Below are positions 49,001 to 60,324 of a stretch of 64,000 nt of DNA, one piece after another. Origin of the DNA: Xiphias gladius. Its lineage: Eukaryota; Chordata; Actinopteri; Istiophoriformes; Xiphiidae. Where the stretch lies: positions 18,108,722 to 18,172,721 of the forward strand of contig NC_053411.1 of assembly GCF_016859285.1 (NCBI RefSeq). Direction: 5' to 3'. Made by a program: the position numbers and the translations under genes. A model generated the notes under the pieces. The model searched no databases. It saw only the letters and a program-made list of their open reading frames with translations, and was not told the DNA's origin. The stretch's first letter is position 1. Each line of letters starts with the position of its first letter.

Positions 49001-52000
49001 ATTCTGAGGCATGGGTGAACGACTGACACTGAATTGTCTGCACTGAACGACGCAAATCTAATGTCATTAACTTACAGTATTGTTTGTGTCAGTGCCGATG
49101 CCAGTAACAGGTGAAAAAACATCCTCCTGCATCGTAAATAGTGCAAACGCGTGTCTTCTGTTTGACCAAACTCAAAACATTAAGGATATATAAAAAACGA
49201 ATTCTGTCTTGACCAACCACGACAGTAAAAGGTGAGGTGCATCTTATTTTGTGTTGTGTTACTCTAGGGTCCCATCACGACATTGCCACGTTCAAACAGG
49301 TGCAACGGGTGGGACGCTGAACAACACGTGCTTATATTTGATTTCTTTGGGGTCGGTCCGTCGGAAGACGCCCCTACGGAAGACAGGATGAAATGCGGCA
49401 GGGGGCAAGGAACGACAAATGTTGGCGACCTAAGAGCGGAGAATCTTAGAGTACGGGAAAAAGTTAAAATCATCTCTGAATTAAGCCACAACGTGGGGAA
49501 TGTTTGAAACACCCAAGGGAACACCCGCCAAGGTATCTAAGGTGAGAAGGGTTTAACTCATATTCAGTGTCTGTGTTCGGGAACCAGCCTCCGTTTACTG
49601 TATTGAGCCGAATTTTTGATTGTCAACTGCTTCTTGGTCATTAAAAGTAGGTGTTGGGGAAGATCTGAGGAACCACTGGCCCATCTGAAGAACTTTCTTC
49701 CTCAGCAAAGGCTACTTGCACATCAGCGTTTCAGTCATAATAATGCAATCAGATACTGTAATGTGTCTGGTAATAGGTGACATTGTTCTGCATTATGAGT
49801 ACTTTTCACCCACTTTTGCTACTTGAAGAACATTTTTCTAATAATACCTACGTTTGTAAGTGACATTCTCAATGCAGCACTTTTGCTTTTAATGAAGTGC
49901 ACGCTCAGTTTGCAGTTTAGTAGGTGCACCCGGCCAAAAACCTGTCCTGAAAATCCAGTCCTGCAGTAAAGCCTCCTGCATGAAGGTTATAATGTTCAGT
50001 TTTTATTGAAACCGACTCAGAGACGTGTTGATTCAACTGTGCGAGCGTTTCGGAGGCAGCAGTTTGTGCTGCCGTCGAAGTGTATTGTGTTATACAAAGA
50101 GGTGTGTCGGTTGTTTAGCCTCCCCTGGTAGACATAAATGGGACGGACAGGACAGGCAGAGCACACTTACTGCTCTTTGGTTCGGTTCTTAGCTCCATTT
50201 TTTTTAATTTACTGCAGATTTTTAACATGCTGAAATGATTCATTTCTCTGGCCTTCTAATTGTCTCCATGGTAAAACAGATCGGGGAGTCAGATTCTGGT
50301 GTTAACTCAGTCTGACAAACAAACCTTTTTTTTTGCTTTGTAGCGCAGAGACGACATTGTGGTAGTCACTGTTTTTCATAATTAAAAACACGGCAGATGT
50401 CACATTTTTAAAAGTTTTGACCTGCGTCTTGGGTGGACGGACATTCTGCGCAGAGAGAAATCCACTCACCGTGAAACAGTGTATACCTAAAGACACAGAA
50501 AAGCTCCAGGAACACTCGGCATTGCGATCTTACCGTGCACCCTGATGTTGAGGACGTTGCTGCACTCCCCTCGCTTGGACTCGCACCAGTACGGTCCACT
50601 CTCTGACAGGTAGATACCCCCAATGGTGCAGGAGGAGGAGGGGGCGTCTGTGCGACCCCAGCCGGCTTCACATGACTGAAATGACTCAGAGGAAGTGTTT
50701 CTCACCACCGTCCAGCCGCTGAAGTTCCCCGGCACTGCACAAGTCAGAGCGAGGGTCTCGTACGGAAAGAACTGAGATCTGTCGGGGTGGACCCTCAGTG
50801 TGGCTGCTGTGGGTTTAGACAGGAAAAAGCAGACACAAACGCAAAACCGTCTGGGTGACATCGTCATCTGCTCCTTTTTTGAATGCTCGTTAAGAGAAAG
50901 GTTAAGACCCCCTCTGCTTTCTCGCTTAAAACGACATGGTGGGGCCAGACCTGCGCCAGCCGGCGTAGATGCAATGTGGGGCCATTAGTGACTCATTTCG
51001 AGGAAGTTGACCAGTTGACCGACAAACAACAAACAAAAAAACAGATGTCCTCACTTACCTATAATGTTGTCTAGCTGTGCAGATGTCTCTTTTTGAATAA
51101 AAAGTTTTTAGAATATAGTGAACTTTGTAAATGCCTTTAACATGACAAACCAACTTAGTGGTTTGTACTAAAACTTATTCTTCAACGCCAATGTAGTGGG
51201 TTGGAGGCAGATATCTCAAAGACGGCTCTAAACCTGACCAAAAAAACTCAGAACGATCTGCTCGGCTGGGTAACACCAAGGGTAAATGTAATTTGGGTAC
51301 CAGACCCTTCATATTTTATATTTAACACACCGAGATTTTATAACATTATTCAGTAGGTTCATATCACAAGGTTGTTGCTGTTGTTGATGCCATTGGCTGA
51401 CCGCAGCTAGTATCAAATAGTCGTCATAGCACCTCTGTCTGTATAAGCAGTTTAACTGGCCATTTAATTTTGGTCAATTTTTAAACCCGTGAACTGATCC
51501 TGACCGTTTTCCGTTTAGTGATGTGGAAGTGCAGCCCGGTCGCCAAACAGGAACGTTGACTCCGGACGGTTCTGCAAGATATTTTTCGACCGCATTCAAC
51601 GTGAACTTTCCTAAAATCCTTTTCCTCCTACAGCATCTACTCCTTTCGACTGTCAGTAGGGCAAATCAAACAGCGGTTAAGGTTTGGTGGCTAAAACAAA
51701 TGTTTAAGGTTGAAAAATCTTTGAGAGCAGAAGCTGAGAAAAGTGGGATGGACAAACAGTTTTACCAAACAATTACCACGTTAACACGTTCAAATAAAAT
51801 GTCCGCAGAGGGAGCGCCAACCCGAAAGTGATTTGATTGCTATTCCTCATTTCTATTTGAAAGGTCAAACATTGTACATAACATCTTTTCAGCTTAAAAC
51901 TGGGCTCCAAGAAAGAGATGGAGCTGATTTCTACCTGAGCTGCAGGAGAAAGCTGAGGGGGAAATATCTGAGATTAAAAAAGTACAAATTTTCTTACAGA

Positions 52001-52028
52001 TGAAAAGGCAGAGTGACGGGATGTCCAT
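46050..52028 (-). CDS. Fc-receptor-like protein A (two Ig domains, type I membrane)
   Basis: Minus-strand exons, each internal one phase 1-1: leader 52028-51998 (31 nt, [10 protein letters not shown]); D1 50806-50534; D2 48824-48564; membrane 47711-47562; tail. D1 runs [18 protein letters not shown], has Cys in LALTC and ends [10 protein letters not shown]2 starts [20 protein letters not shown] and ends [10 protein letters not shown]. This D1/D2 signature is that of Fc gamma receptors and FCRL proteins. The membrane exon reads [20 protein letters not shown] with a basic stop-transfer HKYRRWAR. FcR genes usually split the signal peptide over two exons, the second very short; a mini-exon between 51998 and 50806 is expected but was not found. 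The tail is uncertain: exon 46102-46050 ([17 protein letters not shown], stop) resembles that of gene B, and the alternative is 47141-46876. Neither holds a canonical ITIM. Ligand unknown. Confidence 0.75.
46199..46272. repeat. Short dispersed repeat, copy 2
   Basis: Partner of 45259-45330, 0.94 kb away in the same orientation, in the intron or 3' region of the first Fc-receptor-like gene. Confidence 0.7.
46876..47141 (-). CDS. Alternative last exon of gene A, or chance open frame
   Basis: A very good acceptor (ctcttccttccctgtag) is followed in the phase left by the membrane exon by [16 protein letters not shown] and about 70 further open codons to a TGA. It contains [20 protein letters not shown] but no canonical (S/I/V/L)xYxx(L/V) ITIM. 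It competes with the tail exon at 46102-46050. Confidence 0.35.
47562..47711 (-). CDS. Membrane exon, gene A
   Basis: 150 nt. Ser/Pro-rich stalk, then [19 protein letters not shown] and a basic anchor. An Arg at the outer edge of the hydrophobic segment aligns with IRLTC in gene B. Confidence 0.75.
48564..48824 (-). CDS. FcR-type Ig domain D2, gene A
   Basis: 261 nt, acceptor ctgtgttccag, donor gtgagg. Shares [10 protein letters not shown] and SKSDEG-YKC with gene B D2 at 62798-62553. It has one NAT sequon ([11 protein letters not shown]). Confidence 0.85.
50534..50806 (-). CDS. FcR-type Ig domain D1, gene A
   Basis: 273 nt, acceptor taaacccacag, donor gtaaga. Shares PDRSQFF, CTIG and YWCES with the D1 exon of gene B at 63222-62956. 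The open frame reaching upstream to 50867 crosses the acceptor, so its Met at 50867 is not taken as the start. Confidence 0.85.
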
Positions 52029-52130
52029 GCTGCGTTGAAGCTCTCTGTGTTTCTCTGAATCTGAAAGAGAAAGGTTTACCCACATCCTGAGCTCAGACCG
52101 GAACACTTAAGGGAACAGGTTGTACAGCAG

Positions 52131-52132
<2 letters not shown>

Positions 52133-52205
<73 letters not shown>
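52133..52205. repeat. (AC)n microsatellite
   Basis: AC run of about 36 units just upstream of the gene A leader exon. Confidence 0.95.
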
Positions 52206-52209
<4 letters not shown>

Positions 52210-52389
52210 GTTACCCAGTCCCTGAGATAACTTATGTTATATAAAATAAAACAGACTTGACCTGAGGACATGCAACAGATTTGTGTCTAAAACTCAAACA
52301 TCCTGGGGTGAAACTCCTTTTCTTGGACTTGTTCATCAAAACCTTTCAGAAAATGATGGATCTGGACCGACAGTCGTAGGGATCCATCG

Positions 52390-52720
52390 ATGTCTGGATC
52401 AACGCAGTGGATCCACCGACAATCAGACCCAGCTGATCACCTAATGAATATTTGCTGTGACCCCCTTCAGCCTTTAAACCAGCACCAGTTCTCTTTGGTT
52501 CAACTGCACACAATTTGTTTAAGGTTCTTGGCAGGTAGGTTGTTCTAAGGATCTTGGGGAACTTGGTGCAGTTCTTCTGTGGATTTAGTCTGTCTCGGTG
52601 TCTTCTGTCTCTTAATCTGATCCCAGACTGACTCCATGATGTTAAGATGAGATCTCTGTGGGGGCTGCAGGACTCCTTGTCCTTCTGGTCTCCAAAGACA
52701 CGTTCAAATAAAATGTCCGA
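52390..52720 (-). mobile_element. Degenerate Tc1-like transposase 3' fragment, minus strand
   Basis: Its complement contains ggtttaaaggctgaaggggg and tcacagcaaatatt, the same end as the copy at 1725-2035, and reads RTGAGLKAEGGHSKY. It is dead and about 80 percent similar by eye. Confidence 0.5.
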
Positions 52721-53409
52721 GGGAGCGCCAACCCGAAAGAGTCTTTATGACTCTGGTTGTGTTTGTACTCGTTGTCCTGCTTCAGGATGAATCTGGAACC
52801 AATCAGACACCTCACTGATGGGACTGATGGAGAAGGATCTAAACTTCTAATGTGCTGTGTGTACGTATATACAGTATATACCCTCCCTGAGCACTTTGTT
52901 AGGAACACCACACTAACAGTGGGTAGTTCTTCCATTTGCTCTCAGACAGCCCCGGGTCTTCGTGGCCTGGATCCCATAAGATGTTGGAAACCTTGCTTTG
53001 AGATTCTGGTCCATGTTGATCCTGTCTTGGCAGAGAACGATGTCACCATGAGCAGGACGGAGGCTCTAAAGAGCCAGTTGAAAACCTGCGCACGCCCTTT
53101 AGTCCCGGTCAGTGCTGAGACTGTCGGACCGGCCGATCTCCGAACCGTCTGTCACTCTTTTTTTTTTTTTCAAAATCAACTGAGAATCACAAATCGCAAC
53201 ATTTTTTAAACAAACAAACCGCAGGTTTTTCTGACGTTTGTTTTTTATGCTCAAGTCAAAAAAAAAAAAACAAAACAGTCCATGGACCGAATTTTTATTT
53301 TTGATATTTGATCTAATTGATTTGTGTGACCAGGACGTTATCAACTTCTGTGCATGTTGCACTTGAAAAACTTGCAGCAAATACGCTCATGTTCATTACA
53401 TCTAATGTT

Positions 53410-53410
53410 G

Positions 53411-53438
<28 letters not shown>
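53410..53438. repeat. (TA)n microsatellite
   Basis: TA run of about 14 units in the stretch between gene A and the plus-strand butyrophilin-like gene. 52720-53957 otherwise shows no supported exon. Confidence 0.9.
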
Positions 53439-53441
<3 letters not shown>

Positions 53442-53957
53442 TGAAGAGTTATTTTTATATGTTTTTATATATTACTTTGCTATGAGATTAAAAGAAACGT
53501 GCTTATGGTGCTTATTAAACTTAGGTGTTTGTAATGGATATAATGTACTGAACAGAGTGTGTTATTCTGCATAAAGCTGTGCACATGAGAAAAACAACCC
53601 CTTATATGGCAACGGCGTGACAATCTGGAAACCGTCCTCGGGTGCTGTCCTGCGTCTGGTCTTTTTCTACAGGTAAGTTGGGGAGCAGGGAGGGTCAAGC
53701 GCGCCCAGAGTGAAATGTCCGCCCGATGGAGGCACACGCCGGGGGAGCGACGGAGGCCTCGGCCAACGAGAAGATGGCCGAGCCGACACTGTTACTTCCT
53801 TTGTGTAAACCCAGTATCTGCTGGACCAGGGAGAGACTAGTCACTCACACCTCGTGAACTGATGTGGATGCTGTAGGCTTGTCAGGGGACGCACAGTCTG
53901 GTCCAGAGCTCCGTGAGCCACCTCAGTCTTTAAGACTCTGCTGTATTTTAATAAATA

Positions 53958-55353
53958 GTATGTATGTATGTTTTCAACATGCAGCAAATCAGATTCCACA
54001 CTTCACTCGCTTTTCATAAGTTTTAATTTTTTCCCCTCAATTTTCCAGGTAAGCCTCGGGTGATTGGTTCATCTCTGCCAATCCTCGCCGCGCCGGGTGA
54101 CGACGTCATTCTGCCATGCCACCTGGACCCACCCGTCGACGTGCGGGGGCTGACGGTGGAGTGGTCCAAGCCCGACCTCAAGCCCGACCCCTCCGATCGG
54201 CTGAGCCGGGTCGGGTACGTGCACCTTTACCGGGACAAGCGAGAGGACCCTGACATGAAGATCCCGTCGTACGTCGGCAGGACGGCGCTGTTCACAGACG
54301 ACCTGAAACGTGGAAACATATCGCTCAAGATCGTGAACGTAACGCACGCGGATGACGGGAGATACAGATGTTTCATCCCAAAGTTAAGGAGCAAAGCGAA
54401 TGCTTCAATTATACGACTTGTTGTTGGTGAGTAAATTTGTCTATAGCTGTTTTAAATGTTACAAACGGATCCCGCTTTTACGCAAACATGGCCATTAAAA
54501 TTCCGAATATTCCCGGATTTCAGCCTCTCGGCACAGATGATTTCATATCGTTGTAAACTGAGTAATTGGGCATTTTGGGGCTTTTGGTGAATCAAAACAA
54601 GACTTTTGAAGACGTCTGCTTCAGCTCAGAAACATTTTTGGACAATTTCTTTTATGTTTCATAGGCTAATGAATGAATCCAAAAAAAAAACCCAGCAGAT
54701 GAATTCATAATGAAAATGACTGTGTGTTAGTTGCAGCCCTAGTAAAATTATCTGTGTGATGAGTCATTTATATCCATATTAGATCAAAATGAGAATCTTT
54801 TAAACTTTAAGGGTCATTTTGTCAGCAACTTACGTCGCTGTTGTCCTACTAATATTGTTTGTTTTGAATGTTGCGTTGTAAATCTTTGCAAATCTCGTGT
54901 TTTTCTAGATCCAAACTTGCTTAGAACCGGGACGACAGAGGCGCCGCTGCGTGACAGAGGCCTACAAACTCCCGATCCAGAAGACGGGACGGATGGCAAA
55001 GGTGAGAAAATGGTCCAGCTCCGTGAGGGCGAGAGAAAAAGACACAGAATAAAGAATTCTCAGCCATTTTGGCGCTTTGTTGACATTTTTTGTGACTGCA
55101 GCCGTCGTCTTTGTTTTCATTCTTTCACATCAGATGGTCGGTCCAGTCCCAACATCTGGATCCTGCCAGTGGTCGTCTGCTCCTCGCTATCCCTGGCTGC
55201 TGCTGCTGTTGTAGTCGGTGGATATTTTCTTATACGACGGCATCGAAAACGAGAAGTAAGTCAGAAATGAACAAAAACTATCGTTACTTCTTGTAGTATC
55301 GGACTTTTTTGGGACATAGCTGATTGTTAAACGTCTGTTCATTGTTCATGTAG
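53958..55353 (+). repeat. 1.4-kb inverted duplication, plus-strand arm
   Basis: Partner of 29056-30450. It carries the V, linker and membrane exons of the butyrophilin-like gene plus their introns and ends exactly at the acceptor AG of the next exon (55354). The flanking DNA on either side is unlike that of the other arm. Confidence 0.95.
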
Positions 55354-55740
55354 GCGAAGTTTAACATCAACCCCGACAGCTCCTATCACTTTCAGTCAGC
55401 TTGTGAGTGACAGCCTGGTTTCAGCTTCTTAGCTGTTCAGATAAACCTTCAACATTTCTGTCTGTCAACCATAAAGGACACGTTCGAGTCATCGTGTCCA
55501 GCTTTGTGAGGCGTCTCTCCGCTCACCTCCATCATGTTAGACGGGTTCTGCTAAACTTATTTGATGGTTTGATAATGTCTCATTTTTGGCTCCATGAAAC
55601 AAACCTTTTAAGGTGCAGATCCACACGCCGGTGTTGCTGCTCTCATTAAACTGAGGCAGGAAACTGAATCCACAACTGACAGTTTTCCGAGCAGCATCAG
55701 ATCAAGTGCAACGTCGGTCTCCCGCGAGCACCAGGAGTGA
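54049..55740 (+). CDS. Butyrophilin/MOG-like receptor, intact body, leader not found
   Basis: Plus-strand exons: V-set 54049-54426 (378 nt), linker 54909-55001 (93), membrane 55134-55255 (122), cytoplasmic 55354-55402 (49) and 55613-55740 (ends TGA at 55738). Phases agree and give 256 codons after the missing leader. The V domain has LPC, VEWSK and DDGRYRC as the Ig disulfide and core Trp, and YVHLYRDKRED, the C'-C'' signature of butyrophilin/MOG/B7-H relatives; sequons NIS, NVT and NAS are present. The membrane segment is WILPVVVCSSLSLAAAAVVV, followed by RRHRKRE. The tail reads KFNINPDSSYHFQSA, then a Ser/Thr-rich segment ending SVSREHQE; no B30.2 domain. Such proteins modulate lymphocyte activation. 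Upstream of 53958 no signal peptide was seen, so the gene may be 5'-truncated, use a distant leader, or be an assembly fragment. Confidence 0.75.
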
Positions 55741-56879
55741 GTCTTGAGCCTCAATCCTACTGGACGAATGCACGAGTCAAAATGTTTCATCAACATTTAT
55801 TAAACTTTTATTGTGCACATTTTCCATAAGATGTAACACACATGCATATACCACACAGAGATCAGGGTGAAAACATCACATCGGTCCCACAAGGATTTCA
55901 GAAGTCTTCATTCTGTCTCCACCTGGTAGCAGACTTAAGAATGACACTGCCATACAAGGCTGTAAATGAAAGTGATGGAATGATGCATTCAGGTGCAACT
56001 GATCATGCTTCATGAGACAAAGAGTTTTCCTCTAAAGTGAAGGCATGAAAGGTTAAATTTTTCAACACAAAGGTTCGAGAGCTGAAACACTCAAGAAAGC
56101 GTTTTGGGTTTTTAACAAATCAACAAGTGGCTCTGGTGCAGAAACTGCTTTGACAGTTTAATTATTCATGGTATGACTGTGATGATTTGGTTTTCATAAA
56201 CCATTTATCAGGATCAATTATAAAGTCAGGGAACATTTTCCTACATGAGCCCCAAAGAAGGAAATATTCAGCAAGGAGAAAACGCACCGATGTACAGGAT
56301 AATGGCAGCATTTCCTGTGAAAACAGTCATAGCTTCACTAGTGGTTAATCAATAGTTTTAACAATTTCTGCGTGGAAGCTTGGGAAAAATTCCCCCAGCT
56401 GGTGATTATCCTCATCCTTGAATTATTGTAAAAAAAAAAAAAAAAAAGCAAAACGTTAATGAATCATATATTAATGACTCTTTAACATTTATAACGGCCA
56501 ACTTGATGGATCATTAAACGGCGTTTTTCAATGGACTCTAAACATTGAGACCTGCGTTATTGCCAAGTAGAGAGGTTTCCAAATGGTGCTTGTAAACAGG
56601 AAGTGTAACGGTGCCACGGATTCAGTGGGCCACGCTGTGGGCTACAGGTAAATCCCCGTTTTCCAATGGGCTTTTAGTGGTTCCTGTTCGCAGTGTAACA
56701 GTGGATTTTAAGACACAAAGCAACTTCCTTCTTGAGTAGCTAAGCAGAAGTATTCTTGTGGCCAGTGTGTCAAGTAAAGCTGGTTGGTGTTCACCCTCAA
56801 AAACCGGATAAACCAGATTTCGTATATTTTGCTTTGTTATCGATCATAAAGTGTAAAATCTGCAGCAGCATCGTGCAGG

Positions 56880-58739
56880 ATGAAGCAAGTGGCATTCGTG
56901 GTTTTGCTGCTCTCTCAAGTCGCCATGGCCCCCACGGGTATGTTCATTTTGTGGTTCTTTAACAGACAGTTGCCATGGCTGCTGTTCGTGGCGACTGTAG
57001 CCTTGACGTGTTTATTTCTTAACTAAAAAAGTCAGACTCCTCTGTCTGTTCTGGTACAGTATGACTGTCTCAGCCTGGCAGTGTTTGAACATCATGACAA
57101 AGAGCGGAGAGATCGAGATACGTAGACACTCATTTAGTTATATACTGAGATCCAATGTTGTCTTTCTTGAATTTTGTGGTTCATTTTTAAGGCTTTTTTT
57201 GAACAAATTATATTAAAAAAATATTATTTAAAAAATATTAATATCATATGGTTTTTTGGGGGATTACTAAGACCGGTTTTTGTGATTTTCATTTTTTTTA
57301 TAATGTTGGCCATTTGCCTGATGAAGACCTGGTGGGGTCAAAACAGGCTGATTTTTACTCTATTTTTTTCCTGTCATTAAATCTGTTGAATTTCAGCTTA
57401 ATCAGTTCAATTTTCAACATTGGTCATGTATTTTTTTGACTGATAATGTCATTTATTTATTTATTTTTAACAACATGGTCATAAAAGCTAAATTATAATA
57501 GTCTGTAAATATAAAAATAAGGTACCAGGTTTATATTCATTAGTGCTGATGTACTCCAGGTTTACTACAACTACACAGCCAGGTAAGGAGGAAGCTAATC
57601 GATGAACTTCAGCAGAGACCCACGGAAAACGCGCAGGCAGTTTTTCACCCTGTGCTGTTTCCAGCTCTTAGTGACCTTTTAAGAAAGCTGCGCGTTTGGC
57701 CGTCAAGTATAAACCGATGAGTTTTCCACGAGTGCAAAGGCAGGTTTTGGCAAATGGTGCCATTCTCTGAACAAGGGGACACATATTTACACAATAAATA
57801 TGAAGCATGTTTAGAATCTACCTATCGCAAGTTTTCTGGGGGGACTATTATAACATTTTTCTTTTCCTATTTTTTTTTTTTTTTTTAACAGTACCTCAGG
57901 ACGGAGGCAACCAGACCGAGCAGTTCTCCCACTCCAGTAAGTAAGTAAGTCTGGATCGACGTGGTGAACCAACCCTGGTGCCACGTCTCTAGCACGGCCT
58001 AAAAAAATATCGACTTTTCTGCTGTACAAAGAAATGGCATTTCTGGACACACTAGAAAAAAACCTTGCATACACAAGATATTGGGGCTTCCACTGGGAAC
58101 GCAGCTGGTCCGGTTAATGCAGGTGATTCCAGGTAGCTGTGCCTGCTGGCAACTCGTCAGGAGGAATGTCATCATGCCAATAGTGAGTCATGTCAGGTCA
58201 CGAAACCTATGTTTGAGTCCACGGTTTAGATCCCGGGATGTTTGAATGAGTGTGCAGATGTTTGGAAACCTGCGTTGAAGCTCGGACCTCCCTTGTCTTC
58301 TTTTAGATCACAGAACTGACTCACACGTCGGCATTGGCATCAGCATCGCTGTGGTCGTCATCTTCGCTATTGTCATTGCCGTAGTATGCTGTCTCAATGG
58401 TCAGTATGGTCGATCAAAAAATGTCTCCCCCTCCTCTATTTCCCCATTGTAAGTTTCAGATTTTCAGGGCTTTAATAGCCTCAATGCTCCTCAGCATTTA
58501 GCTTCTTGGATAACGAACCAAATACATCAGCAAGTGTCTAACGGACTCAAATGAGAAACATTTGCCTCAGACGGATGATTCTTCTTGTTCCCAGCTGTCT
58601 TGAAGCCTGCCGTCAGCTCAACGGAGTGGCGGCAAGGTCAATAACACTTGACCTTTTCTGTTCTTTAGGTGACTACGCTACATCTCTGGATCTGTGTGTG
58701 GAAATATGTGAATGCCTGCCAGAACTGCTGGAAGTGTGA
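56880..58739 (+). CDS. Small Ig-less type I membrane protein
   Basis: Four plus-strand exons with consistent phase 1 junctions: leader 56880-56937 (MKQVAFVVLLLSQVAMAPTG, donor gtatgt); ectodomain stub 57892-57936 (VPQDGGNQTEQFSHS, acceptor with a long T tract and aacag, donor gtaagt); membrane exon 58307-58399 (HVGIGISIAVVVIFAIVIAV then VCCLN); tail 58669-58739 (GDYATSLDLCVEICECLPEL..., TGA). Joined length is exactly 88 codons. The layout is that of an Ig-superfamily receptor whose Ig exon is missing: no Ig-like frame exists in the 0.95 kb between leader and stub. One NQT sequon is in the stub. The membrane segment has no charged residue, so it is unlike ITAM adaptors. Either a decayed receptor, an orphan small membrane protein, or one whose Ig exon was lost by deletion. 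Confidence 0.5.
57892..58399 (+). CDS. Ectodomain stub and membrane exons of the small protein
   Basis: The best supported part of the gene: two adjacent exons (57892-57936 and 58307-58399) with a TM segment of 22-24 nonpolar residues between a polar stub and Cys-Cys, typical of palmitoylated juxtamembrane sites. Confidence 0.6.
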
Positions 58740-58884
58740 CAGGCCAAGCAAGGTTTTGTACTGGTTTGGGTTTGTACTGAACTCCACCATTTTACATGTC
58801 AAAGTGTGTTTACAGGTGTTGTACTTCAGGGAGTATTACTGCATTTATTTATTTTAAAATACGGTAAATTATATTACTTTTGGA

Positions 58885-58985
58885 CACAGCCAGGCCAGCT
58901 GTTTCCCCCTGTTTCCAGTCTTCATGCTAAGCTAAGCTAACCAGCTGCTGGCTTTAGCTTCATTTTTACTGTAGGGTCATTTCAT
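58885..58985. repeat. Common teleost dispersed repeat fragment
   Basis: ctaagctaagctaaccagct followed by gctgctggctttagcttcat is a string I recall as very frequent in fish introns. No coding sense. From here to 60325 no other feature is supported. Confidence 0.5.
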
Positions 58986-60324
58986 GAAGTTAAATGTGCC
59001 AAAGCACATACTCCTACCTGCTTTGGCCGTTTGTTTTAAGCATCTCAATTGGTTTTGCTTCTCCTTCAGTTTCTCCTGTACATGTTTTTCAATCAATTGG
59101 TGACCTGTTTGTGGGCTTTTTAATATGGCACAACATCCTCTTTGTGAGCTTCTGAGAAATTCACCTAGTTTCAACACATCTGATCTCACCGCAACGAACC
59201 GACACAGGCAGAGAAGGCTGATTGAGTAAATCACTGGAAAATAAATGCAAAAAAGTTTGAGCTTTCCCTGTTTGTGAGTTAAAGGAACATTTATATTGTA
59301 GAAGAATAAAAATGTGAGAAAAGCATAAAACAACAAATGTCATTTACAAAAGTGATTTGTGTCTTTGTCCAGTGAAAGCCATTTATGTCCAATGTTGAAT
59401 GGAGTTTTCAGTAAATTCTGAACAGAGATGAAATGTTAAATGGGAAAAGCAAATAAGCAAACAATACAAAACAGAAAAAAATAGACAGTCGGGCTAAAAC
59501 TTCACACCTCACACTGTTTTAATGATGAAAAACACCTTATACCCTGCACAACAAACATATGCACCCATCGCCCCGCCACTTCCTTTTCACACGCAACTGC
59601 AGTATTTACCGAGGTACTTATACAGTATAATTTGTCTCAGTTACAGTTCACCGTCCACTCATAATGTCCCACTCGATTATTCAATCATGACGCTGAGAGC
59701 AATAAAAAAGGTTTTAGGGTAATGCACATCACCTCTACGAAATCCAAGCTATGTCCCTGTGCTGTATATTTGCATCTGCATTTGGTTACTTTTAATAATG
59801 ATAATCAGCCAACTTTAACCACGTAGTTCCAATTGCCTTAACTTAACCAAACATTGACCATAGAGGTGTCAGATCAGAAAACTCTCATATGGGTCGTTTT
59901 TGTAATGGTCATGCATTTTGGAAGTCACCGACGGAGGACCACTGTTGTCGTTTCGGTTGGAAGATTTGTTGACTTACAGCATTGTTGAGATGACCGGCGA
60001 GACATCAGAACTGAAACCACACACACCAACTGTAAAATATTCTGAATTTGATATTTTTGAAGGGAAAAGAGGATAGGAAGCATGCACCAAAAGATCGTTC
60101 ATATTTCGTCAGGACTCATGACGAGTTCATTACGTCTAAGAGGTCGCAAGGCTTTGTAATCTCTTTTTACTACAATCTCGGCTGACCTTGACCTGCTGAA
60201 CCTGCTGCCTTCAAATGTCAAATACTGCCGATACATCAGCTGATGGTAGCAAAAGTTGATCTCCCGTGGTGCACGGTCAGAGGTGATGCAGAATTTCTTG
60301 GCCGATTGTTTCTGGTTTGTTGGG

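Noticed and set aside
50807..50867. Upstream extension [16 protein letters not shown] of gene A D1 as signal peptide
   Set aside because: It crosses a proper acceptor (taaacccacag) used in the same way by gene B, and a leader exon matching gene B exists at 52028-51998.
53588..53653. Possible leader exon for the plus-strand butyrophilin-like gene (hydrophobic stretch ending at a gtaagt donor)
   Set aside because: In the phase needed to join the V exon there is an in-frame TGA four codons after the nearest Met, and the hydrophobic core is weak.
57296..57380. gcctgatgaagacctggtgg string in the intron of the small membrane gene as a missing Ig exon
   Set aside because: No Ig motifs; resembles dispersed-repeat sequence in AT-rich DNA.
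58977..59336. 119-codon minus-strand frame with a Lys/Gln-rich C-terminal part
   Set aside because: No splice partner and overlaps a common repeat; possibly transposon-derived but not recognised.
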